Of a DNA stretch of 64,000 nt, positions 30,672-39,137 are shown piece by piece. A program made the translations under genes and the position numbers. The notes below the pieces were generated by a model. The model saw only the letters and a program-made list of their open reading frames with translations. It did no database searches and was not told the DNA's origin. Source of the stretch: a bacterium. GTDB lineage: Bacteria; Desulfobacterota; Desulfocorpusculales; Desulfocorpusculum. The DNA is taken from contig JBBFLE010000003.1 in NCBI GenBank assembly GCA_037481695.1, positions 1-64,000 on the forward strand. Direction: 5' to 3'. The stretch's first letter is position 1; the number at the start of each line of letters is the position of its first letter.

Positions 30672-31699
30672 GCCAGGCTAAAGGGGAAGTGGATACACAG
30701 CGCCGCAAAGAGAGAATAGACAGAGGAATTAAAGTAAGGACTGAGTCCATCTATGCAGTGAGTTCCTGGGAGGAGGCCACGTACCTGGTGGCACCCCGGC
30801 TGATTTTGATCTTTGGACTTCTTCTGCTGCCTTTGCTGATTCAGAATCCTTACTGGCACAGGGTGATCACTGTAGTGGGAGTGTACGGCCTCTTGGCCAT
30901 GAGTTTCGATTTTTTGGCCCATTTTGTGGGTCTGGTCTCTCTGGGAGGGGCCCTCGCCATAGGGGCCGGAGGGTATGTTTCCGCCCTGGCCAACAAGTTT
31001 CTGGGACTTCCACCCTTGGCTTCCATTCCTTTGGCTTCTTTGGCTGGAGGCCTGCTTTGCACCCTCTTGCTGCTGCCCTGCCTTCCCCTGCGGGGAATCT
31101 ACTTCGCAATAGTCACCCTCATGTACCCTCTGGTGCTTTCAAGGCTCATAGAGGCACTGAACATTCTGGGAGGCACTGACGGAATCCCAGGAGTGGCCGG
31201 TTTTGGCAATGCTTGGGTGGAGTCGTACGGCATCCTGGTGATGCTGTTGGTTTGGCTTTTCGGTCTTAGAAGGCTGGCCAATGAAGACTTGGGTCTGATT
31301 CTCAGGGGAGTCAAGGATAATGACCAGGCGGTCAGGGCTTCTGGAATAAACGTTACCAAGTATAAGGCCGTGGCGGTCTTCATAGCTTCTACCATGGGCT
31401 GTTTGGGCGGAGCTTACTTGGTTCATCTGTACATGTGGGCTGGCATCTCCCTTTTTGCCATGGACTTCTCGGTCTTGCCCATAGCGGCATCGGTCATAGG
31501 CGGTGGGGGTACCCTTGTGGGACCCCTCATTGGTAGCCTCATACTGGTGCCGGTCTCGGAGTTGCTGCGGGAGTTCGGGACCCTCAGGATAGCCTTCTAT
31601 GCACTCATTCTCATGGCATTCATAGTTCTCAGAAGCGAAGGACTCATGGTCTGGGCACAAAGGAAGTATCACCAGTTCGAGCGTTGGGTGAAGATATGA
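30668..31699 (+). CDS. livM: Liv-type ABC transporter permease LivM (module 2)
   Basis: A 343-residue permease. The start is the GTG at 30668, which overlaps the livH stop (GTGA) and is preceded by GGAGGAAAGG. A polar 35-residue N-terminal extension precedes the first helix. The LivM hallmark is altered: FVGLVSLGGALAIGAGGY instead of YTGQISLGHAGFFAIGAY. The ATPase-contact loop DLGLILRGVKDNDQAVRASGIN is recognisable. Transmembrane count is about nine. Confidence 0.88.
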   Translation: MSQAKGEVDTQRRKERIDRGIKVRTESIYAVSSWEEATYLVAPRLILIFGLLLLPLLIQNPYWHRVITVVGVYGLLAMSFDFLAHFVGLVSLGGALAIGAGGYVSALANKFLGLPPLASIPLASLAGGLLCTLLLLPCLPLRGIYFAIVTLMYPLVLSRLIEALNILGGTDGIPGVAGFGNAWVESYGILVMLLVWLFGLRRLANEDLGLILRGVKDNDQAVRASGINVTKYKAVAVFIASTMGCLGGAYLVHLYMWAGISLFAMDFSVLPIAASVIGGGGTLVGPLIGSLILVPVSELLREFGTLRIAFYALILMAFIVLRSEGLMVWAQRKYHQFERWVKI

Positions 31700-32457
31700 A
31701 AGATGAGCAGCCCATCCTCAGGGTGGAAGGCTTGAGCAAGGCCTTCGGAGGTTTACAGGCCGTTGGAGAGGTGAGTTTTTCTGTCTGGTCCGGGGAAATC
31801 CTTGGAGTGATAGGCCCCAATGGCTCAGGCAAGACAACCCTGGTGAACCTCATCACGGGTTTCATAAGACCTGATCGGGGAAGCATACGTTTCAAGGGCA
31901 AGGAAATATCTGGATGGCCTGCCCATAGAATAGCCGACCTGGGCTTGGTGCGCACCTTTCAAATTATGAGACCTTATTACTCCCTGGAGGCGTACCGAAA
32001 CTTGATAGTTCCTCTTAATTCCCCCAGGGCACGAAGAATGGGACTGGGCCGCTGGGGGGAGAGGGACACCGTGGCCCTGGACATTCTGGAAGAGATCGGA
32101 TTCGAGAGGGACTCCTTCGTGCCCTACAAGAGGGCATCGGCCCTGCCCACAGGCTACCTGAAACGCCTGGAGCTGGCCCGATGCCTAGCTCTCAGGCCGG
32201 AAATAATAATAGCTGACGAACTCTTCTCGGGCTTGAGCGCGAGTGAAATAGCCTCGCTTGTTCCCCTCCTGGAGAAACTCAATATGGCGGGCATGACCTT
32301 CATCATGGTGGAGCATCGATTGAGGGAACTCTTCAGCCTGGCCCAGCGAGTGCTGGCCTTGGATTTCGGAACACTTATCAGCCATGGGACCCCTGAAGAG
32401 GTGATGGAGAATCCTCGGGTACGGGAGGCCTACCTGGGACCAGGAGGAGCAGCTTGA
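31696..32457 (+). CDS. livG: Liv-type ABC transporter ATPase LivG (module 2), divergent
   Basis: A 253-residue ABC ATPase. Walker A is GPNGSGKTT and the switch histidine is in IMVEHRLRE. The signature is ALPTGYLKRLELARCLAL and Walker B is IIIADELFSGLS, so the normal DEP is DEL. The catalytic Asp-Glu pair remains, so it is probably active. The ATG at 31696 overlaps the livM stop (ATGA). Confidence 0.9.
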   Translation: MKDEQPILRVEGLSKAFGGLQAVGEVSFSVWSGEILGVIGPNGSGKTTLVNLITGFIRPDRGSIRFKGKEISGWPAHRIADLGLVRTFQIMRPYYSLEAYRNLIVPLNSPRARRMGLGRWGERDTVALDILEEIGFERDSFVPYKRASALPTGYLKRLELARCLALRPEIIIADELFSGLSASEIASLVPLLEKLNMAGMTFIMVEHRLRELFSLAQRVLALDFGTLISHGTPEEVMENPRVREAYLGPGGAA

Positions 32458-32473
32458 GTGCAGGGAGGTAGTC

Positions 32474-33220
32474 ATGCTCCAGGTAGCGGGCCTGATGGTC
32501 TTTTACGAAAACATGCTGGCCATTAACAATCTGGATCTGCGAGTGCCAAATGAACGCATAGTGGGGGTTTTCGGATCCAACAGCGCCGGCAAATCAACCC
32601 TCATGTACACCATCTCAGGTGTCATCCTGGATATGAAAAAGAAGGAGGAGATGGCAGGAGGAGAGAGAATAACCGTGGCAGGCCAGATCCTCTATCAAAA
32701 AGATCCCATAACGCATCTTCCTCCGGCCAAGCGGGCACACATGGGTATAGTGCTTTGCCCCGAGAGAAGGAGGATCTTCCCAGAGAGCAGCGTGCAGGAA
32801 AATCTGAAGATAGGAGGGTTCCTGGCAGCAAGAGCCCAGGCCAGGGAGACCATGGAGTTTGTTTTTACTCTTTTTCCCAAATTGAAGGAGATCCGTCGAA
32901 GGCCTGGGGGCTTCTTGAGCGGGGGTGAGCAGCAGATGTTGGCCATTGGCAGAGCCCTCATGGCCCAACCCAGGTTATTGCTCTTGGATGAGCCTCTCAT
33001 GGGGTTGAGTCCCCTCATCCAGTCCATGCTGATGGAGTCTGTGGGGGAGATCCGAAGGGAGAGAAGGATCACCATACTGATAACAGAACAGTATGCCAGG
33101 CCTGTATTGCCTATAGTGGACGAGGGGTATGTCTTGGAACACGGCTCTGTGGTATTAGGGGGCACCAGGCAGGAGCTGATGGATAATCCTGATGTCACCT
33201 CGGCTTACTTCGGTCTGTGA
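32474..33220 (+). CDS. livF: Liv-type ABC transporter ATPase LivF (module 2), divergent
   Basis: A 248-residue ABC ATPase with Walker A GSNSAGKST (the usual GPNGAGKST is altered at two positions), signature FLSGGEQQMLAIGRAL, Walker B LLLLDEPLMGLS and the LivF-type ILITEQYAR switch. About 15 residues rich in K and E are inserted after the first helix (near 55-70). It lacks the basic C-terminal tail of the other two LivF proteins. The start follows AGGGAGGTAGTC. Confidence 0.9.
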   Translation: MLQVAGLMVFYENMLAINNLDLRVPNERIVGVFGSNSAGKSTLMYTISGVILDMKKKEEMAGGERITVAGQILYQKDPITHLPPAKRAHMGIVLCPERRRIFPESSVQENLKIGGFLAARAQARETMEFVFTLFPKLKEIRRRPGGFLSGGEQQMLAIGRALMAQPRLLLLDEPLMGLSPLIQSMLMESVGEIRRERRITILITEQYARPVLPIVDEGYVLEHGSVVLGGTRQELMDNPDVTSAYFGL

Positions 33221-33226
33221 GGGGCC

Positions 33227-34900
33227 ATGAACGCAAAGGACCAATCACCAAAGACCCTGGAAAACACGTATCTGTTTTCTGGCTTTGAGGCAACAGCAGG
33301 ACAGCAGCCGGATAAGACAGCCCTGGTTTACCTTGGGGCCAAGATAAGTTACGGCCGCCTGATCCAATGGGTGTACAGCCTCTCCAATGCTCTTTTTTCT
33401 TTAGGGGTAGGCTTCCAGGACAGGGTCATGCTTTACACTCCCAATTGTCCGGCATGGGTCATCTCCTATCTGGCCCTTCAGCGCCTGGGAGCAGTGCCTG
33501 TACCTGTGTCTCCCATCTATACTACCCACGAGATCGGATACATGGTTCAGGATGCACAGGTTGGAACCGTCATCTGCACGGACACCAACTTTGGATACGT
33601 AAGGGAGCTATTGGTGGCAGGGCAGCTCCAGCGCGTCATCGTGACCAATCTAGGGGATCTGCTGCCCTTTTGGAAGAAGGCCGTGGGGGCATTCTTTGAC
33701 AAGATACCCAAGGGAAAGATCCAGGTGGGAGAAAAGGTATACAGGTTTGTGAGCCTTCTCAGAAAACACCCTCCCAAGCCCCCTAGGGTGGAAATCAATC
33801 CAAGGGAGCACTTGGCATACTTACTCTACACTGGGGGCACCACAGGATTCCCCAAAGGAGTGCCAGGGAATCACATAGGCATGCAGTCATACATCCTGGA
33901 CCTCATGGAAGATGTACTGGGGGGTCATCTGCACAGAGGCGAAGATGTGTTCGTGTGCGTGGCTCCCCTGTATCACATAATGGCCCAGGGGTTCTTCCTG
34001 GCAGTAGGGCTCAACTCGGCCAATACCACGGTCTTGATGCCCATGGCGCAGGTGGACGCTGTGTTGAAGGCCATAGAAAGGCACCGCGCCAGGTGGTTCC
34101 TGGGGGTCCCCACACTCTACCGCATGATTCTGGAGAATGACCGTTTGGACCGCTATGATCTAAGCTCCCTCAAGTACTGTTTCTGCGGGGGGGATGTACT
34201 GCCCAGAGAAGTGGCCTTGCGGTGGCAAGAACGCTTCGGCATTCACCTCTACCAGGTCTACGGTTCCACGGAGGCCGGGCATGTATCTTACAGTCGTCTG
34301 GGAGATCCACCTAAGCCCATGTCATTGGGCTATCCTTTGAAATCAAGAAGTTGTAAAGTTGTGGATCCGGACACACTGGAACCTGTTGCTTTTGGCGACA
34401 CAGGGGAGCTACTGGTCACTTCGCCCTTCACCCTTAAGCAGTATTGGAACAAACCAGAGGAGACTGCCAGGGCCTTCGTATCCCTGGGGCAGGATGTTTA
34501 TTATCGCATGGGCGACTATGTTACTCAGGCTCGAGACGGTGAGCTTTTCTTTGTGGAACGCTCAGCAGATGTGATCAAGTGCAAGGGCTTCAGGATCTCG
34601 GCCTCAGAGGTGGAAGCTGTCCTGCAGGACCATCCCACGGTCATAGCGGCCTGTGTGGTGGGGGTCCCGGATCCCAAACTGGGGGAACGGATCAAGGCCA
34701 TGGTGGTGCTTAAAGAGGATGCCAGGGGGGTTGGGGCAGCGGATCTCATCCAGTGGTGCCGCAAGCACTTGGCCTCTTACAAGGTGCCTCATTACATAGA
34801 ATTCAGGGACATGCTCCCCAAGTCCAAGGTGGGAAAGCTCTTGAGAAGGGAGCTTAGAGAAGAGGAAAGAAGAAAGCTCGGCCAGGCCAAGACCTCTTGA
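33227..34900 (+). CDS. AMP-forming acyl-CoA ligase (ligase 2)
   Basis: Last gene of module 2, 557 residues, 6 bases after livF. The adenylation motifs are LLYTGGTTGFPKGVP near residues 203-217, YQVYGSTEAG near 344, YRMGDYV and the hinge and C-terminal domain with SADVIKCKGFRISASEVE and a catalytic Lys in PKSKVGKLLRRE. It belongs to the medium-chain or aryl acid ligase style and is not of the FACL type of ligases 1 and 3. It probably activates the acid imported by the module. The exact substrate is not visible. Confidence 0.9.
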   Translation: MNAKDQSPKTLENTYLFSGFEATAGQQPDKTALVYLGAKISYGRLIQWVYSLSNALFSLGVGFQDRVMLYTPNCPAWVISYLALQRLGAVPVPVSPIYTTHEIGYMVQDAQVGTVICTDTNFGYVRELLVAGQLQRVIVTNLGDLLPFWKKAVGAFFDKIPKGKIQVGEKVYRFVSLLRKHPPKPPRVEINPREHLAYLLYTGGTTGFPKGVPGNHIGMQSYILDLMEDVLGGHLHRGEDVFVCVAPLYHIMAQGFFLAVGLNSANTTVLMPMAQVDAVLKAIERHRARWFLGVPTLYRMILENDRLDRYDLSSLKYCFCGGDVLPREVALRWQERFGIHLYQVYGSTEAGHVSYSRLGDPPKPMSLGYPLKSRSCKVVDPDTLEPVAFGDTGELLVTSPFTLKQYWNKPEETARAFVSLGQDVYYRMGDYVTQARDGELFFVERSADVIKCKGFRISASEVEAVLQDHPTVIAACVVGVPDPKLGERIKAMVVLKEDARGVGAADLIQWCRKHLASYKVPHYIEFRDMLPKSKVGKLLRRELREEERRKLGQAKTS

Positions 34901-34921
34901 GCTGTTTCTAACAGAGCTCAA
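34897..34921. terminator. Possible bidirectional terminator hairpin
   Basis: TTGAGCT and AGCTCAA arms (7 bp) with an 11-nt loop span the stop codons of the convergent ligase 2 and ribonuclease genes. No U-tract follows on either strand, so support is weak. Confidence 0.25.
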
Positions 34922-36899
34922 CCCTCAGTTCGTCTTCCAGGGGACGGGCTCTTAGAATTCTCACCTGTACATCCTGCCCTTCTACCGCCCATGCTGCTGC
35001 CCTGGCCGGAACCGAGGCTTCCACCATGTAATCTGTCAAGAGTATCTGAACCTTCTTGTTAAAGACCCCTAAGATCACCCCAGGAGTTTCTTCTCCCCTT
35101 CGAAGTTCCAGGTAACGCAGCAACCAATAGCGCTGTCTTACCTGTTCCATCTGAGCGGCCTGGCCCGCTGCTTCCTCGCACTGAGACACTATGCTTTCCA
35201 AGTCCTTATGGGAAAAGGGTGGAGAGTCCCCTAGCAAAGTGGCAGCAAGCTGCCTCTGGACCACCAGATCAGCGTAACGCCTCACAGGGGAAGTGACAGT
35301 GGTGTATGGAAAAAGCCCCAGGCCGCTGTGAAGGCCCGGCTCCAGTTGTGTGAAGGCCCTGTTCAAGAGCTTTCTCTGCCTGTAGTTGCGCAGGAGATCC
35401 CCCTGCTGAGTCCCATCCAAGAGCCGCTCCCGAGGCTCTGGCTGGACCCTGTACAGGCAGGGCACCCCTGCCTCTTTCATATAGCTGGCCGCTATCCAAT
35501 TGGCTTTGATCATCATCTCACTGACCAGGATCTGGGCCGGGCTCTCCCTGTCCCTCCTTTCCAGGATTATTTCTCCTGAATCCTTGACCCTTACATTCAC
35601 CTCTGGTAGAGGCAACAATAATGCACCGCTTTGGACCCTTTGGTTCCTCCATGCCATGGCAACTTGGTAAAGACTTGCCATGATCTGGTCCCCTTTTTCC
35701 AGAAGACTGTCCACATCCTCGTAGGAAAGCCTTTTGGCCACCCTCAACCAGGATAGGGCAAAGCGGTGTGCCAGGATCTCTCCTTCTCGGTTTACCTCCA
35801 TCAAGAGGCTCACAGCAGGCCTCTTCTGCCCTTGCTTGAGGCTGCAAAATTCCTCTGAAATGCAAGCCGGGAACATGGGGATACGCTCCTCGGGAAGATA
35901 TATGGACGTGCCTCTTCGAAGAGCTTCCTGGTCCAGCAGGGAATGCAGTGCCACCCGGCTTGCCACATCTGTTATGTGAATGCCTATCCGGAGCCTTCCA
36001 TGGGGCATGGATTCCACGCTCAAGCCATCGTCTAAATCCTGGGCGTGGGGGCTGTCCACGGTGAAAACCTCCAAAACCGTCAGGTCCTCTCTCCAGGGCT
36101 CATCCTGCGCCACATTTACCACAAGCCTGGCTTCTTCCTCCACCTCAGGGGGAAATGCTTTTTTTATGCCCAAGCGATGCTTCAGGATATTCTCGTCCCT
36201 GTCCCAAACGCCCAGACGCACCAGCACGTTGAAGGCTGCCAGCGGGTGATTCATCCCGGCACGACGAAGCAGCTCCTCGGCTTTGTCCTGCCGAGGAGCT
36301 CCAGTGCCAAAGATGGCGTATTCCTTCAAGAGCTCCACAATTTCCTCTTGAAAAACAGGAGCCTCTGAGCCTTGCCCTTCCCATAGGGACCTTATCCACC
36401 GGCTGCCCTCCTGAAGAACTCTTTCCCTGTGCCGCTCCCTCTCCCTTTGGACCAATATCTTTTCCACGGTTTCGGGCGGATTGGGTCTGAACCCTTCAGG
36501 CCTGAACCTGAAATATAGCCTGTCAGCCAGCATGGCCCGGATCACAGCCGACACATGGTCATGGCCTACAGCATGGCCAAAGGCCAACTCAGCCAGTTCC
36601 CGAGCAGAAAACTCCTCTGCCTCGCCCTGCAAGACCTCCCACAATCCTTTTACGTCCACTTTTTGACTCAGCTCCTGTCTGCGAGTGGAGATGTCCCTCA
36701 GGGCTGCAGCCAACATCTCCCTGGTTTGATTTGTTTCCAGACGCGTTTCTTCCAGGTGCACCAGGCGCGTCTCAGCAATTTGGACTTCTTTTTGGGTCTC
36801 AATCAGGGCCCTGAGGCGGTTTTTCTTGTAATCCAGACAAACTCCACTGACCACTCGGCCTGATTCAATGAACTCAATAACTTGGCCAGGCAGCACCAT
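34908..36899 (-). CDS. RNB-family ribonuclease (RNase II/R-like)
   Basis: A 3'-5' exoribonuclease, 663 residues. The RNB catalytic segment TVDSPHAQDLDDGLSVE holds the metal-binding Asp residues near residue 275-290. ACISEEFCSLKQGQKRPAVSLLMEV and TTVTSPVRRYADLVVQRQL follow as in RNase II. The N-terminal half differs from E. coli RNase II and R and has a helical region instead of clear cold-shock domains. A short S1-like region is at the C-terminus. The ATG at 36899 follows CTGGAGG. Gdt1 and the oxidase gene precede it on the same strand. Confidence 0.88.
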   Translation of the reverse strand: MVLPGQVIEFIESGRVVSGVCLDYKKNRLRALIETQKEVQIAETRLVHLEETRLETNQTREMLAAALRDISTRRQELSQKVDVKGLWEVLQGEAEEFSARELAELAFGHAVGHDHVSAVIRAMLADRLYFRFRPEGFRPNPPETVEKILVQRERERHRERVLQEGSRWIRSLWEGQGSEAPVFQEEIVELLKEYAIFGTGAPRQDKAEELLRRAGMNHPLAAFNVLVRLGVWDRDENILKHRLGIKKAFPPEVEEEARLVVNVAQDEPWREDLTVLEVFTVDSPHAQDLDDGLSVESMPHGRLRIGIHITDVASRVALHSLLDQEALRRGTSIYLPEERIPMFPACISEEFCSLKQGQKRPAVSLLMEVNREGEILAHRFALSWLRVAKRLSYEDVDSLLEKGDQIMASLYQVAMAWRNQRVQSGALLLPLPEVNVRVKDSGEIILERRDRESPAQILVSEMMIKANWIAASYMKEAGVPCLYRVQPEPRERLLDGTQQGDLLRNYRQRKLLNRAFTQLEPGLHSGLGLFPYTTVTSPVRRYADLVVQRQLAATLLGDSPPFSHKDLESIVSQCEEAAGQAAQMEQVRQRYWLLRYLELRRGEETPGVILGVFNKKVQILLTDYMVEASVPARAAAWAVEGQDVQVRILRARPLEDELRVELC

Positions 36900-36944
36900 C
36901 AATGCCTCCAGGAAGCTTCCCTCGTAAAGTGAAGAAAATGAGGT

Positions 36945-37217
36945 CTACCACCGGCCCCAAAGCATGATCAGCCCTATGAGTATGAAGGCCACGGCAGCGG
37001 CCTTCTTCAAAACATGGGGAGCAATGAAATGGCTGAGCACTCCTCCCAAGGCCACACCCATGAGCGTAGCCACAACCAAAGCCAGACATGCCCCGGCGGC
37101 CACGGCCAAAGGCGAGCCGGTCTCAGCCGTCATGCTCAAAGCTGCAAGCTGTGTCTTGTCCCCCATCTCTGCCAAGAAAACGGTCCCAAAAGTCACCAGA
37201 AAAACTTTCCAGTCCAA
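36945..37217 (-). CDS. Half-size Gdt1/UPF0016 membrane protein
   Basis: UPF0016 (Gdt1, MneP, TMEM165) proteins transport Mn2+ or Ca2+ in exchange for protons. This one has only 90 residues and three hydrophobic segments with a single conserved motif EMGDKTQLAALSM; full-length family members carry two such motifs in about 200 residues. It starts at a TTG (37217) behind AGGAGGTAGG. I see no second half in the window. The other half may be elsewhere, or it may work as a homodimer. The neighbours give no clue. Confidence 0.8.
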   Translation of the reverse strand: MDWKVFLVTFGTVFLAEMGDKTQLAALSMTAETGSPLAVAAGACLALVVATLMGVALGGVLSHFIAPHVLKKAAAVAFILIGLIMLWGRW

Positions 37218-37284
37218 TGACCTACCTCCTGATATTGTGGGCCCCACCCAGAACCCTCTTATGTGGCTTCTACTGGATATGGAT

Positions 37285-37758
37285 TCATTCCAGCTCCTCG
37301 AAGTAAGCATTCTCCACTCCTTCTAAAAACAAGAAAGAGCTGGGTCGGATGCGCACCACCACTGTATTGGGCTTCTGGATCAGGCGGGCCAATTGGGGAT
37401 TGATCTCCACCATTTTTTTTCGGATCCCATCCTCAAGACCGTCTCTTGGTAAGGGTTGAGCCGTCCCCTGCACGGTCAGGGCCAGAATGGGATTCTTCTC
37501 AGTCTGAGACCCTCTTGTGCGGGTGTCCAACAAGAGACTCACTCTGGGGTCTTGCATCAAATTCAAGAATTTCTTGCTGGCAGAATCTGTGACAATGTAG
37601 AACTCATTTGCATGCTCCTCCCAGAGGTACCCCATAAGAGAACAGTAGGGCCCCTCAGGGGATGATGTGGCAAGCACACAAAGTCTTTGAGATTGTATTA
37701 CCTGCATTATTCTCGGATCCAAGCTCTGCCTCCTCAAGAATGATCTGTCTAAAGGCAC
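37285..37758 (-). CDS. Pyridoxamine 5'-phosphate oxidase-like flavin-binding protein
   Basis: A 157-residue protein of the split-barrel FMN-binding superfamily. It has LCVLATSSPEGPYCSLMGYLWE, then FYIVTDSASKKFLNLMQDPRVSLLLDTR, which is the family pattern. The C-terminal part has VVRIRPSSFLFLEGV. Family members bind FMN, F420 or heme; no substrate can be read. The GTG at 37758 is used as the start, but the ATG at 37707 is possible. It may share a transcript with gdt1 (68 bases on) and the ribonuclease. Confidence 0.8.
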   Translation of the reverse strand: MPLDRSFLRRQSLDPRIMQVIQSQRLCVLATSSPEGPYCSLMGYLWEEHANEFYIVTDSASKKFLNLMQDPRVSLLLDTRTRGSQTEKNPILALTVQGTAQPLPRDGLEDGIRKKMVEINPQLARLIQKPNTVVVRIRPSSFLFLEGVENAYFEELE

Positions 37759-38072
37759 ATAAGTTGAGCAACTTGCACAATTTTCTTGGCTCAGGGGCCG
37801 AATTTTGCCAAGGTCTTGGAGTCTCTAGGATCAGATCCTAACCTTGCAGCCACCAAAAAGCTTCTATATTTGAGCAGTTATGGATGATGGGTTGGAATTA
37901 GCACCTGCATTTCTCAGGACCTAATGTCTCCAGAGTGCCTTGTGCTCTCACCCATTATCCCCTCCTCTAGCCTTTTTTTGTTTTTTTTGGCATCAACATC
38001 TCAAGTATAATCCCATAAGGTGTTCTCGGTCGATGCTCCTGAACTTGGATTTTTGGTCCCCGGAGGCAATCA
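37759..38072. other. Divergent intergenic region
   Basis: About 314 bases without a supported gene. It contains a T-rich stretch (about 37972-37988) and a perfect TATAAT (38006-38011) on the plus strand, without a good -35, placed to serve the DUF523 gene. Confidence 0.45.
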
Positions 38073-39035
38073 ATGGGGGATGAGAACAGCAAAAAGATAA
38101 GAGTAGGAGTCAGTGCCTGCCTCTTGGGGCACAAGGTGCGTTACGACGGGGGCCACAAGTTGGACAAATATATCCGCGATACTCTGGGTCAGTACTTGGA
38201 GTTCGTACCGGTGTGCCCAGAGGTGGAATGCGGTTTGGGAGTCCCCAGGGAGGCCATGCGCCTGGTGGGAAACCCTGAATCCCCAAGACTTATGACGGTT
38301 CGCACAGGTCGCGATCTAACAGACCAGATGCTGGCATGGGCCCAAAAGCGATTGGAGGAGTTACAAAGCCTTGGGCTTTGCGGTTTCATTTTCAAGGGGG
38401 GGTCTCCCTCCAGCGGATTGGAAAGGGTGAAGGTATACACCCCAACTGGAATGCCCTCTCAAAGAGGCATGGGGCTATTTGCCAAGGCCTTTGTGGAGCG
38501 TTTCCCCCTTGTGCCAGTTGAAGAAGACGGCAGGCTTCATGATCCAGGCTTAAGAGAGAATTTCATAGAGAGGCTTTTTGTGATGAAAAGGTGGAAACAA
38601 TTCAGGGATCTGGATGGATCAGCATCAGCCCTGGTGGAATTCCACACCACTCATAAGCTATTGATATTGTCCCACAGCCCCAAACACCACAGCCAGATGG
38701 GCAAGCTTGTGGCCCAAGTTGGAAAGGGCTCTTTGTCTCAACTCATAGAGCAATACGAGAGACTTCTCCTGGATTCCTTGAGGCTCAGAGCGACTCGGGC
38801 CAAACATTGTAATGTGCTTGAGCACATGCTGGGCTATTTCAAAAAAGAACTATCGAGTGAGGAAAAGCAAGAAATGTTGGAACTCTTGAGCAGCTATCGT
38901 GAAGGTCTGCTTCCCCTCATAGTGCCCGTAACCCTCATGAACCACTATGTGAGAAAGTACAAACAGCCCTATCTAAGCCGCCAGGTATATCTAAGGCCTC
39001 ATCCCTTGGAATTGCAGCTAAGAAACCACGTCTAA
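38073..39035 (+). CDS. DUF523-DUF1722 fusion protein (YbgA/TudS-like)
   Basis: A 320-residue protein. Residues 1-150 are DUF523, the fold of thiouracil desulfurase TudS, which binds a [4Fe-4S] cluster through three cysteines. Residues 180-315 are DUF1722 (YbgA), with FHTTHKLLILSHSPK and ATRAKHCNVLEHMLGYFKK. Cys16 (SACLLG) and Cys48 (PVCPE) are present. The third usual cysteine, in SPSCG, is Ser114 (codon 38412-38414, AGC). Cys53 (VECGLG) and Cys103 are extra candidates. The function of the fusion is not established. The ATG follows CGGAGGC. I would treat the cluster as uncertain. Confidence 0.88.
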   Translation: MGDENSKKIRVGVSACLLGHKVRYDGGHKLDKYIRDTLGQYLEFVPVCPEVECGLGVPREAMRLVGNPESPRLMTVRTGRDLTDQMLAWAQKRLEELQSLGLCGFIFKGGSPSSGLERVKVYTPTGMPSQRGMGLFAKAFVERFPLVPVEEDGRLHDPGLRENFIERLFVMKRWKQFRDLDGSASALVEFHTTHKLLILSHSPKHHSQMGKLVAQVGKGSLSQLIEQYERLLLDSLRLRATRAKHCNVLEHMLGYFKKELSSEEKQEMLELLSSYREGLLPLIVPVTLMNHYVRKYKQPYLSRQVYLRPHPLELQLRNHV

Positions 39036-39137
39036 AAAGCTGGATCTTGCCCAACGGGATGCTTCCCCGCTCCAGAGGCACAAGATAAAAGGTGTTTGGG
39101 GCTGGGATAGTAAACCAGAGCCCCCTTATCATTACCC

